Origin: CBDEGR01 sp965237895
Lineage (GTDB): Bacteria; Acidobacteriota; Terriglobia; UBA7540; JAPUME01
Assembly (NCBI GenBank): GCA_965237895.1
Contig: CBDEGR010000002.1
Span: 248,001 to 312,000, forward strand
Direction: 5' to 3'
Length of the DNA stretch: 64,000 bases
Positions within the stretch are counted from its first letter, which is position 1; each line of letters begins with the position of its first letter. Made by a program: the position numbers and the translations under genes. This document shows positions 42,399-53,590 of the stretch, one piece after another. The notes below the pieces were generated by a model. It saw only the letters and a list, made by a program, of their open reading frames with translations, ran no database searches and was not told the DNA's origin.

Positions 42399-44396
42399 CG
42401 GCTCCGTCCCGGTCCGTACGAAAGACTTCCGCCCCGATCTTCTCCAGCCGATCCAACGTCTCCGCACTCGGCCTCCGATTTCGATTCGCTCCTCCCGCCG
42501 AGATCACGGCCACCTCCGCCCGCACGGCCTCCAGGAACTTCCGCGACGAAGCCGTGCCGAATCCGTGCGAAGGAATTTTTAGCACATCGGCAACCAGTTG
42601 ATCGACTTCGAGCCGGGCCAGAATTTCTTCTTCCTCTGCCTTGCGAATGTCTCCGGCGAGGAGAATTTCCGTTTCCCGCCATTTGATTTTGAATACTAGC
42701 GAATCCGCGCGGCGCGAATTGCCGGTCGGTGTGGCATCCGGCCAAAGCACGGAAATCGTCGCGCCGCCCCGCTCAAAGCCTTCCCCGGCAAGCGGTGAGC
42801 AGTGAGCGGACGGGGATGTCGCGTTTCCACGCCAGGGCCAAAAGTTTTCGGGAAGATTCGTTTCCCAACCCGCCGGGAACCCACAATTCTCCCACAGGAA
42901 AATTCTTCATGACCGCGGCGAGGCCCCCTTGATGATGCTCGCTCAGCGTAGACAAAATCAGGAGGTCAACCCGGCCGACTCCGCGCTCCCACAGGTAACT
43001 CGAGACAACCTCCTCGCCCGGATCGAAGCGGGGCGTAGATCCATATCCCCGGCGGCGCGCCGCTCCGCCCGCGTCCACCAGGCAGGTACTCCCGTCGGGA
43101 AGCAGAAGAAAGATCGCCTCGCCGTAGCCGACGTCCAGCGCCGTCATTTCAAGCCCTCCTTGGGGAAGGTTTGCTTTCGAAGGAGAGGCGGCAATCAAAA
43201 AAGAAAACAGCGCCGCCACGCCCGCACCGACCGGAAACCAATTCCGGCGGCGAATCAGCACAGTCGCCGTCACCCACGAGAGGGCAAATCCCACCGCGAT
43301 CCACAGCGGCGGCGAGGCCAACCCGGTACGCCAGCCAGAGGGGAAGCCGCAACTCGGTCAATCTGGACAGCAAGGAGAGAAGTCCGGCCAGGATCGCCGC
43401 CACGGGTTCTGCGGCTCCGGGCCAAAGGACTTCCAACACCGAACAGGGAAGCCCCAACGCCAGAATGGCGGTCACCAGGGGAACCGCCACGGCTCGGGAA
43501 CGCGGAGGACCTTCACCGTGCCGTGGCCGATCAACGCCAGCAGCCCCAGAAGTCCGGAGATGACCAGCAAGTGGTAGAGACCCGATCTGCGAAAAGCTTC
43601 GAGCGTCTCCGGCTCCAGCGCGCTCCGGTCGCCGAGCACCAGCGCCCGCAGCATGGCGCCCCAACGTCCTTCCCTTTTCCAGGGCGGAAAGAGACGGTCG
43701 ATCGATTTAAGCAACTCGAGCCGGATCCCCATGGCGTACCGTACCCATCGGCTCCCTTCTCCTTCGGCGATCTTTTCCACCTCCTCCTCACGCTCGAAGA
43801 TTCCCGTGAGAAAAATATCGTTGATGTTTTCCAGCCTCCCCCGATAATCGAACGAACCGGGGTTGGCGAAGTTCCGCGGCCGGCGGAGGCGAACCCGCGC
43901 GCGGATCACGTCCTCGGTACCGAGGTTCAAGGCTTGCATCGCGGCGGATTTCTCGGAGGTCAGGTCGGTAAAAGCACGCAGGCGCACCTTGCCCTTGACC
44001 GGCCAGTGTCTCCCCTCGTGATCGATTTCGAGCAGTTCCAGGTCGATGCGCACCGAGCGAGGGTCCCCCATCGGCAACGCCGAGACCCAACCTTTCAGCG
44101 TCACTGCCTCTCCGTCCGGCAGAACGCCGCTCTTCACAAGATGCGAGACATGATCGGAGGAAAACCGAAAAGGAAAGAGCGACCAAACGGCCGCTCCCGC
44201 CGCCAGGAAACCGAAAAGAGTAAATCCCAGTCCCCAACGCAGACGTCCCCTGCGCGCGGCCACCAGTCCGCTCAGCAGGCAGAAAGAACCTCCCATGAGG
44301 GTAGGTAAGAGGAAGTAAGAGCGGCAACCCGTAGGCTTCGCCCAGCACGATTCCCGCGGCAAAAGCCACAGCCACCCAAAGGAGGATCGTGTTCAT
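42325..44396 (-). pseudogene. comEC: ComEC/Rec2 DNA-uptake channel, multiply broken with internal deletion
   Basis: Pieces of one ComEC lie in order in different frames. An N-terminus from ATG 44396 (LLWVAVAFAAGIVLGEAYG) shifts near 44310 to the DUF4131 part. This includes LGDRSALEPETLEAFRRSGLYHLLVISG, the start of the competence domain. At about 43490 the sequence jumps, in another frame, to late competence-domain helices (AVAVPLVTAILALGLP). Further shifts near 43320 and 42770 separate the metallo-beta-lactamase-like C-terminal part (TALDVGYGEAIFLLLPDGSTCLVDAGG; LLAGDI; KIPSHGFG). Roughly 150-200 residues of the channel domain are missing. At least four frame changes plus the deletion mean it cannot work. 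Loss of natural competence is the natural reading. Confidence 0.85.
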
Positions 44397-44402
44397 ACCG
44401 GC

Positions 44403-45662
44403 TCAGCCGACCTTTTTCAATTTCGTGACGGATTCGATGTGATAGGTCTGGGGGAAAAACTCAACCAGATCAAGAGAGCCGATCTCGTAGCCACGGTCGA
44501 GAAAACGTCGAAGATCGCGCGCCAAGGTCGCCGGGTCACAGGAGACGTAGGTGATGCGCGGCGGCGCGAGCGCGGCGATGCGGTCGACCACCTCGAGTTC
44601 CGCTCCGCGACGCGGCGGGTCCAGTATAACCAGGTCCGGCTTCGCTCCCGCGTATCGGTAAAGAAACTCGGCTGCTTCGGCGCGGCTGACTTTGACGTTG
44701 GCCGTCTCGCGCACGGTATTGTTTTTTAAGTCCTCGACGGCGGACTTTTGCGATTCGACGGCGTAGATCGTTTTGAAGCGGCGCGCCGCCGAAAGCGAAA
44801 GCAACCCGACCCCGGCGTAGAGGTCCAGGGCAACTTCTCCGCTCTCTCCCTCCGTAACCACCTTCACTAAAGTCTCGGTCAACGGGCGCGAAGTTTGGAA
44901 AAAGGACCCGTGGCTGACGCGGTAACGGATGCCGCCGACGGAATAATCAATGCCGCCCCTCCCAGCCACCACCGCCGGACGGCGAGGACTCTCGACGGCG
45001 ACGGACACCACAGAGGGAACGGCCTCAAGAAGGCCTTCGGCAAACTTCTTTGCCGCCGCCGGTTCGAAGCGCCCGCGCAGGGTCAGTAGAACCTCCGTAT
45101 CTTCGTTATTCGCCACCGCCTCCACTTCCCGGCATCCGGTGAGGAGATTGCCGGACAGGGAATCCCGCAGCGCCGAAAGCGCCTTATTCAATTTCGACGA
45201 GAGAATCGCGCAGGAATCGACCGCGCAGAGCGAATGGGAATCGGCTGCAAAGAAGCCGATTTCCCCTTCTCGACTCACTTTGAATTGAGCCCGGTTCCGA
45301 TATTCCCATTCCGACCCGGTGTGGCAACGAATCTCCCCGGGCCAATCGATTTTGCCGGTGCGGCGAAGCGTCTCCCGAAGAATCTCTTTTTTGTAGTCGA
45401 GCTGAAGCGCGGCGGGAATGTGCTGGTAATGGCATCCCCCGCAGCGCCCAAAGTAGGGACAAGGTGCGGTGCGGCGGTCAGGGGCAGCCTCCAAGATGCG
45501 CAACGCGCGGGCATGCACCACACCCTTCGCCGCACGGACGGTTTCCGCTTCCACCTTTTCGCCGGGCAGCGCACCGGAGACCAGGACCGTCTTCCCGCCC
45601 AGGAAAGCCAAGCCTTTGCCGCCGTACACGAGCTTCTCGACGGAGATTTCAAACGTTTCCAT
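44403..45662 (-). CDS. rlmD: 23S rRNA (uracil-C5)-methyltransferase, RlmD/RumA type
   Basis: 419 residues. TRAM domain at the N-terminus (EISVEKLVYGGKGLAFLGGKTVLVSGALPGEKVEAE), an iron-sulfur site CPYFGRCGGCHYQH with a further Cys in the core, then the SAM-binding domain (LDLYAGVGLLSLSAARRF, ILDPPRRGAE). The catalytic Cys is in TYVSCDPATLARDLRRFL. The family includes RlmD, RlmCD and TrmA-like enzymes; the FeS cluster favours RlmD-type. ATG 45662 gives a full TRAM domain. The comEC remnant starts just beyond its stop. Confidence 0.92.
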   Translation of the reverse strand: METFEISVEKLVYGGKGLAFLGGKTVLVSGALPGEKVEAETVRAAKGVVHARALRILEAAPDRRTAPCPYFGRCGGCHYQHIPAALQLDYKKEILRETLRRTGKIDWPGEIRCHTGSEWEYRNRAQFKVSREGEIGFFAADSHSLCAVDSCAILSSKLNKALSALRDSLSGNLLTGCREVEAVANNEDTEVLLTLRGRFEPAAAKKFAEGLLEAVPSVVSVAVESPRRPAVVAGRGGIDYSVGGIRYRVSHGSFFQTSRPLTETLVKVVTEGESGEVALDLYAGVGLLSLSAARRFKTIYAVESQKSAVEDLKNNTVRETANVKVSRAEAAEFLYRYAGAKPDLVILDPPRRGAELEVVDRIAALAPPRITYVSCDPATLARDLRRFLDRGYEIGSLDLVEFFPQTYHIESVTKLKKVG

Positions 45663-45674
45663 TTATTTATAGGA

Positions 45675-45701
45675 ACCCTTTAAAGATACCCTTTTAAAGA
45701 T
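45675..45701. repeat. 13-14-bp tandem duplication between rlmD and its upstream gene
   Basis: Units 45675-45687 and 45688-45701 (ACCCTTT(T)AAAGAT) differ by one T. The second contains the stop of the gene at 45694. Confidence 0.8.
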
Positions 45702-46428
45702 AGAAGAGGCTCAGGCGCGGCAGCCGATAATGTTCGAACAGCCGTTTCTTGAGGAGCTGCTTTTCGAGCGCGCCGATTTGCAGCGGGCTCATCTTGCCGC
45801 GATGCCCGGCCAGCGTCCCGGCTGCCTCACGCCGCCAGTCCGCCAACAGATCGACGCTGGCAGCTTGCTTGGCGGCGCCTTCCAGCTTGTCTTCAAGCGC
45901 GGTAAGCCGGGCTTCCAACTCCTCAAAATCCACAGCCTCGGTTTCTTTGCCTTCTTGGTCTTCTTGATCTGGCGCGGCCAAGCTCTCAATCTCTCCCGCG
46001 ATCGGTTCAAGTTGAGAGCAAAAAATCTGCTCGGCCTCTTTTTCCGAATCTCTCAAAGCGCGGGCACAAGCGTTGAGGAAATTCCGAATCTGCTCGCGGG
46101 AAAATTTTCCGCTCTCCTCGCGAGCCTCAGCCGCGTCGCCCGTCAACTGTTGTTGGTACTGCTCCACGGCCTCAGTGACGGCCTGGGCGCAATAGGAGAG
46201 GCTGTTGATCTTTCTCGGCAAACGGCCTCTCTTTTTTCGCGCCTCGTTCCCCTGCTCAAACTTTTGGAAGGCGCGTTCAATGCCCACCCGCACGGCCGGC
46301 AGCGGCCACTTCGCCTCTTTCCAGGATTCCATCAACGCCCAGTCGAGCGTGGAGAGCAGCGCCGGCGATTCCCGGCAACGCTGGAACTGTTCTTCGATTT
46401 CGGTAAAGTAATTGAAGTAATTTTCCAC
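45694..46428 (-). CDS. conserved hypothetical protein with coiled-coil segment
   Basis: 244 residues, MENYFNYFTEIEEQFQRCRES at the start, a mostly helical and highly charged protein. About residues 170-205 (VDFEELEARLTALEDKLEGAAKQ) look like a coiled coil. No signal peptide, no membrane segment and no known catalytic motif. The NYFNYFTEIEE opening seems familiar from Acidobacteriota genomes, where the protein is unannotated; that is recollection, not a search. It sits 23 nt from coaX and probably shares its transcript. Confidence 0.7.
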   Translation of the reverse strand: MENYFNYFTEIEEQFQRCRESPALLSTLDWALMESWKEAKWPLPAVRVGIERAFQKFEQGNEARKKRGRLPRKINSLSYCAQAVTEAVEQYQQQLTGDAAEAREESGKFSREQIRNFLNACARALRDSEKEAEQIFCSQLEPIAGEIESLAAPDQEDQEGKETEAVDFEELEARLTALEDKLEGAAKQAASVDLLADWRREAAGTLAGHRGKMSPLQIGALEKQLLKKRLFEHYRLPRLSLFYL

Positions 46429-46451
46429 AAACCTTTCACCTCGCTCGCCGC

Positions 46452-47366
46452 CTACTTCGCCCGTGGTGAGGACTTCCGGGCGCCCTTGTTCTTCACTTTA
46501 CCGGTTATCCGCCGATGCACCGCCGCGCGCTTTGTCCTATCGCCTGCCCTATCGCTTGTCCTGTCGTTTGTCCCCTCGCGCGAGGCCGCCGGCAGATTCC
46601 GCTGGTAGATGATCCGCAACCCTTCGAGCGTCAGGAACGGATCGACCGCCGGTTTATATTTGGAGGCCGCCGCAATCATCAGAGCCTGTCCGCCCGTGAA
46701 CACGACTTTTACTTTGCGCCCGGCCTGGCCCTGCAGCCGCGCCGTGAGCCTGTCCAGAATGCCGTCCACCATGGCCAGCGACCCATAGTAGAGACCCGCC
46801 TGGATGCTGCCGACCGTGCTGGTGCCGATCAAATTCTCCGGCTCGCGCACCTCGACGCGCGGCAGGCGGGCCGTATGCGTAAACAAGGCCTCCGCCGAAA
46901 TGCCCACGCCGGGCGCAATGATGCCGCCCAGGTATTCGCCTGTCCCCGAAAGAGCGTCAAAGGTCACCGCCGTGCCGAAGTCGACCACCACGCACGGGCC
47001 GCCGTATTTCTCCAAGGCCGCCACCCCGTTGGCGATGCGGTCCGCGCCGACCTCGGTCGGGTTGTCGTATTGAATCCTGAGGCCGGTCCGCACGCCGGGC
47101 TCCAGAAACAGCGCCTTGCGGCCGAAGTATCGCCGCGCCATCTCTTCAATCACTGGGTTCAACGGCGGCACAACGCTTGAAACCATCAGGCCGGAGATCC
47201 GTCCCGGGTCCATCCCTTCCAGCGAAAACAGATTCCTGGTAAAAATTCCGTACTCGTCGGCCGTCTGCGCAAGGTTGGTCGTCAGCCGCCAGTGGGCGAT
47301 CAGCGTCTTGCCTGCAAAAACACCTAAGACCGTATTCGTATTGCCGATATCGATGACCACCAGCAT
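46452..47366 (-). CDS. coaX: type III pantothenate kinase
   Basis: 304 residues from ATG 47366 (GGAG 9 nt upstream; a GTG at 47381 is in frame). First step of coenzyme A synthesis, cytoplasmic. ASKHA fold: VIDIGNTNTVLGVFAG (P-loop-like), SSVVPPLNP, YDNPTEVGADRIANGVAAL, VVVDFGTAVTFDAL (catalytic Asp region) and GGIIAPGVGIS. The final 50 residues are an unusual basic extension containing four copies of (N/S/G)DR(T/A)-type tetrapeptides from a 12-bp tandem repeat. They are probably not needed for activity. Followed by the NYFNYF hypothetical gene. Confidence 0.94.
   Translation of the reverse strand: MLVVIDIGNTNTVLGVFAGKTLIAHWRLTTNLAQTADEYGIFTRNLFSLEGMDPGRISGLMVSSVVPPLNPVIEEMARRYFGRKALFLEPGVRTGLRIQYDNPTEVGADRIANGVAALEKYGGPCVVVDFGTAVTFDALSGTGEYLGGIIAPGVGISAEALFTHTARLPRVEVREPENLIGTSTVGSIQAGLYYGSLAMVDGILDRLTARLQGQAGRKVKVVFTGGQALMIAAASKYKPAVDPFLTLEGLRIIYQRNLPAASREGTNDRTSDRAGDRTKRAAVHRRITGKVKNKGARKSSPRAK
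46534..46581. repeat. 4 x 12-bp tandem repeat inside coaX
   Basis: Units 46534-46545, 46546-46557, 46558-46569 and 46570-46581, each beginning G(T/C)CC. On the minus strand they encode a chain of tetrapeptides of the type NDRT-SDRA-GDRT in the CoaX tail. Confidence 0.85.
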
Positions 47367-47404
47367 ACAAGGTTTCTCCACCCGGGGTTTTCAAGGACCA
47401 GGGT

Positions 47405-48400
47405 CTATTTTAACTCCACAATCTCCCCGGAAAGCAGACTCTCTTCCCGGCCCCCCTTGCGCCGAATCCGCAGTGCGCCGGAAAGTTCAAGACCAATCGT
47501 CGTCGCCGTAAACTCCTCGGCGGGAGTCTTAACGCGGATGCGCTTGCCGCTCGCGTAACTCGACGCGGCCCGGAATCGCTCCACAATCGGGGTGGGGCCT
47601 TTTGCCAGCAGCAAGCGGTAGGAGCGTTCAAGATTTCGCAGCAGGGCGACCAGAATCGCAATCCGCGAAAACTCGTTTTCTCCTTCCATTCGTAAGGAAG
47701 TGGCGATAGCAGACAAATCCTTCGGAATCCGCCGGTGATTCACATTTATGCCGATTCCCAGCACCACGTAATGGAGCCGGTCGAGTTCCGCGCTCATCTC
47801 CGTCAGGATGCCGCAGACTTTCTTCTTACCCACAAGCAGATCGTTCGGCCAGCGAATGTCCGGGCACAGCCCGGTGACCGATTCGATGGCCGCCTGCGCG
47901 GCCACGCCCGCCATCAACGAAAGCACGGGCGCGGCGGCGGGCGCGAGCAGCGGACGGAGGATGACGGAGAGATAGAGACCCGAGGCGCGCTCCGAATACC
48001 AACTGCGGCCGAAACGGCCCCGTCCGGCGGTCTGCTCTTCGGCCAGTACCACAGTTCCATGCGGAGCGCCGCGTCCGGCCTGCCGCATGGCGACGTCATT
48101 GGTCGAACTGACGGTAAAGAAGTGCATCACGCGGTGGCCGATCTGCTCCCCACGAAAGTTGCGGCGGACCTGAGAAGGAAACAGAATGTCGGAAATCTTT
48201 TTCAGCTGGTACCCGGCGCCGATGTGCCCCTGAATTTCGACCCCCAGGCCGCGCAGCCGCTCCACCCAACGCCAGACGGTGGAACGCGCTACTCGGATAT
48301 CACGGGCGATCTTGCCGCCCGAGACGACGACCGTGGCGTTCGCGATCAGCAGGTCGATCAGCTTGTCGATCCGTCGGTTGGTGGTCTCGGAATCGGTCAT
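47405..48400 (-). CDS. birA: biotin-acetyl-CoA-carboxylase ligase with repressor domain
   Basis: 331 residues. An N-terminal winged helix (VVSGGKIARDIRVARSTVWRWVERLRGLG) marks the bifunctional class that also represses biotin genes. The ligase domain shows STNDVAMRQAGRGAPHGTVVLAEEQTAGRGRFGRSW (biotinyl-adenylate loop GRGRxGR), SLMAGVAAQAAIE, IRWPNDLLVGKKKVCGILTE and GIGINVN. A C-terminal SH3-like domain follows. It charges the biotin carrier of acetyl-CoA carboxylase, which supplies the fab genes. coaX follows closely downstream. Confidence 0.94.
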   Translation of the reverse strand: MTDSETTNRRIDKLIDLLIANATVVVSGGKIARDIRVARSTVWRWVERLRGLGVEIQGHIGAGYQLKKISDILFPSQVRRNFRGEQIGHRVMHFFTVSSTNDVAMRQAGRGAPHGTVVLAEEQTAGRGRFGRSWYSERASGLYLSVILRPLLAPAAAPVLSLMAGVAAQAAIESVTGLCPDIRWPNDLLVGKKKVCGILTEMSAELDRLHYVVLGIGINVNHRRIPKDLSAIATSLRMEGENEFSRIAILVALLRNLERSYRLLLAKGPTPIVERFRAASSYASGKRIRVKTPAEEFTATTIGLELSGALRIRRKGGREESLLSGEIVELK

Positions 48401-48422
48401 GGCGCTGGGGGGTCACTCGCTT

Positions 48423-49316
48423 TTAGGCCGGGCCGCAGGGGAAAGGCCCGCAGGGAAAATGAATATCTGCGGCGCGGGCCGAATGCGTCAACGCGCCGAC
48501 GGCGATGAAGTCGACGCCCGTCTCGGCAAAGGCACGGATATTTTGCAAATCGACGCCGCCGGAGACTTCCAGCTTGACCCGACCCGGGCCGCGGTTCGCT
48601 TCAACCCACCCGACGCACTCGCGGACCTCGTCGGGTGTCATATTATCGAGCAAGACCTCATCGGCGCGGGCCTCAACGACCTCCTGCAACTCTCGAAGGC
48701 TCGTGACTTCGACTTCTACAGGCAGAGATTCCTTCAAATTTCGCCGCACTTTTTCCAGAGCCGCCCGCACGCCTCCGGCAAAGCGAAGGTGGTTGCCCTT
48801 GATCAATACGCCGTCGTCAAGCCGTAAGCGATGATTGACGCCGCCGCCCAGGCGCACCGCGTATTTTTGCAGTGCGCGAAGGCCGGGCAGGGTCTTCCGC
48901 GTGTCGCGCAGAAGCGTGCGCGTACCTTTCAGTTTTTCGGCAAACGTTCCGGTGAGCGCGGCAATCCCGGATAAGTGCTGGAGGAAGTTGAGCGCCACAC
49001 GTTCGGCGGCAAGCAGCGCGCGCGCGTCGCCTGAAACTTCCGCCAGGACGGTGGACGCCGCCACGCGCTCGCCTTCGGCCGTCTTCGCCGACCAATCCGC
49101 TTTCGGGTCCACCAGCTTAAATGCGAACTCAGCCACGGGCAGCCCGGCGACCCGCAACGATTCCTTGGCCGTCAGCTTCCCGCAGGCACGCGTGCCGGCC
49201 TGAACCGTCAGCTCCGACGTACGATCCCCCCGGCCCAGGTCCTCGGCCAGCGCTGCCCGCACCACATCTTCGTAATCGGAGGGGGCTAAGCAAGTTTCAA
49301 GTTCTTGGGTCGGCAT
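48423..49316 (-). CDS. nadC: nicotinate-nucleotide pyrophosphorylase (quinolinate phosphoribosyltransferase)
   Basis: 297 residues from ATG 49316; the open frame to 49442 looks non-coding. NAD synthesis, cytoplasmic: quinolinate plus PRPP to nicotinate mononucleotide. Seen: ALAEDLGRGDRTSEL, ALNFLQHLSGIAT-like (FLQHLSGIAALTG), RDTRKTLPGLRALQKYAVRLGGGVNHRLRLDDGVLIKGNH, VEVTSLRELQE and EVSGGVDLQNIRAFAETGVDFIAVGALTHSA. The end carries a duplicated FPCGP pentapeptide from a 15-bp tandem repeat. birA follows after a 22-nt gap. Confidence 0.95.
   Translation of the reverse strand: MPTQELETCLAPSDYEDVVRAALAEDLGRGDRTSELTVQAGTRACGKLTAKESLRVAGLPVAEFAFKLVDPKADWSAKTAEGERVAASTVLAEVSGDARALLAAERVALNFLQHLSGIAALTGTFAEKLKGTRTLLRDTRKTLPGLRALQKYAVRLGGGVNHRLRLDDGVLIKGNHLRFAGGVRAALEKVRRNLKESLPVEVEVTSLRELQEVVEARADEVLLDNMTPDEVRECVGWVEANRGPGRVKLEVSGGVDLQNIRAFAETGVDFIAVGALTHSARAADIHFPCGPFPCGPA
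48430..48459. repeat. 15-bp tandem duplication at the nadC 3' end
   Basis: Units 48430-48444 and 48445-48459 encode FPCGP twice, directly before the nadC stop. Confidence 0.8.
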
Positions 49317-49338
49317 GATTTTTCGCGCGTTGCATCCT

Positions 49339-52098
<2,760 letters not shown>

Positions 52099-52351
52099 AG
52101 AAATATCTCCTTATTTGGGGTCGGTACCCGTAACCTAAAGTAATATATTCGGTTCAGACCAAGTCCGTCAAACTACCGGGCAAGCGGCCGAGCTTTACCG
52201 GGCCAAGGTCTACTACCCGGGGTCAGGCCCTTGGCGGCAATACACCAAGCCGAATCCGTAATAAGATCGAGTTCAAACCAATTGAAGGCCGAATCTTTAT
52301 AAGGGTGGGATTCTAAGTATTGAATAGAAATTTAAATTAGGATCAATCCCC

Positions 52352-53536
52352 ATGAGAAAATCCCAAGTACAGGACAAGCAAGCGGAAGGAATCCACCCCC
52401 CGCTGACAAGCCTGGGCGAAGAAGAGTTGCTGTTTCAATCGAGCCTGCTCGATTTCGCCCGCAATGAGATCGGCCCGCACGTGGCGGAGATGGACGCCAC
52501 CGGAATCTTTAAGCCCGAACTCCTCGAACGGCTCTTCGCGCAGGGGATTATGGGCATTGAAATCCCGGAGGCGTACGGCGGCAGCGGCGGCACGTTCTTC
52601 ATGTCCATTCTGGCGATTGAAGCCCTGGCGCGCGTGGACCCCTCGGCCAGCGTCATCGCCGACGTGCAAAATACGTTGGTCACTAATGCTTTATTGCGCT
52701 GGGGAAGCGACGAACAGAAGCAGAAGTATCTCCCTCCATTGGCGCGCGACACCGTCGGCGCCTACGCCCTCTCCGAGGCCGGCTCGGGCAGCGACGCCTT
52801 TGCGCTTCAAACCCGCGCCACCGAACAAGGCGATGCCTACCTTCTCGACGGCCGCAAGCTCTGGATCACGAACGCCCAAGAGGCGGGCCTCTTTATCATC
52901 TTTGCCACCGTCAGTCGTGAACTCGGCTACAAGGGCGTAACGGCGTTTCTGGCGGAGAAGGATTTTCCCGGCTTATCCGTCGGCAAGAAGGAAGACAAGC
53001 TGGGCATCCGCGCCAGCTCGACCTGCGAGCTGATTCTGGAAGACTGCCGCGTGCCGAAGCAGAACGTCCTGGGGCCGGTGGGCAAAGGCTATAAAGTGGC
53101 CATGGAGACGTTGAACGAAGGGCGCATCGGCATCGGCGCACAGATGACGGGACTGGCGCAAGGGGCGCTGGAGGCGGCCATGGCTTACGCGAAGGAGAGG
53201 AAACAATTCGGAAAGACCATCTCCGAGTTTCAGGCCATCCAATTCCAGATTGCCGACTTGGCGACCGAAATGGAAGCGGCCCGCCTGATGGTCTATAACG
53301 CGGCGCGGCTCAAGGAGAGCGGACGGCCTTACCTGAAGGAAGCCGCCATGTGCAAATACTTCGCCTCCCAGGTGGCCGAGCGCACCGCAAGCCAGTCGCT
53401 CGAGATCTTCGGCGGCTACGGCTTTACGAAAGACTACCCGGCGGAAAAATTCCTGCGCGATTCAAAAATCGGGAAAATCTACGAAGGCACTTCCTTCATG
53501 CAGCTTCAGACGATTGCCAAGGCCCTGCTCGGTTAA
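52352..53536 (+). CDS. acyl-CoA dehydrogenase (short/branched-chain type)
   Basis: 394 residues. FAD enzyme that introduces the 2,3 double bond in acyl-CoA and passes electrons to ETF. Seen: IEIPEAYGGSGGTFF, SVIADVQNTLV, AYALSEAGSGSDAF (FAD loop), WITNAQEAGLFIIFATV, KLGIRASSTCELILEDCRVPKQN, GIGAQMTGLAQGALEAAMAYAKERKQFGK, FGGYGFTKDYPAEKFLRDSKIGKIYEGTS. The last Glu is at the catalytic-base position of short-chain enzymes. No ETF genes are adjacent. ATG 52352 lies behind an AT-rich leader with AGGATC. Confidence 0.93.
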   Translation: MRKSQVQDKQAEGIHPPLTSLGEEELLFQSSLLDFARNEIGPHVAEMDATGIFKPELLERLFAQGIMGIEIPEAYGGSGGTFFMSILAIEALARVDPSASVIADVQNTLVTNALLRWGSDEQKQKYLPPLARDTVGAYALSEAGSGSDAFALQTRATEQGDAYLLDGRKLWITNAQEAGLFIIFATVSRELGYKGVTAFLAEKDFPGLSVGKKEDKLGIRASSTCELILEDCRVPKQNVLGPVGKGYKVAMETLNEGRIGIGAQMTGLAQGALEAAMAYAKERKQFGKTISEFQAIQFQIADLATEMEAARLMVYNAARLKESGRPYLKEAAMCKYFASQVAERTASQSLEIFGGYGFTKDYPAEKFLRDSKIGKIYEGTSFMQLQTIAKALLG

Positions 53537-53590
53537 GACAGAGGATGCAAGCAGGGGGCGAAACGAACCGCCCGCATCTTCCCTCTCGCT

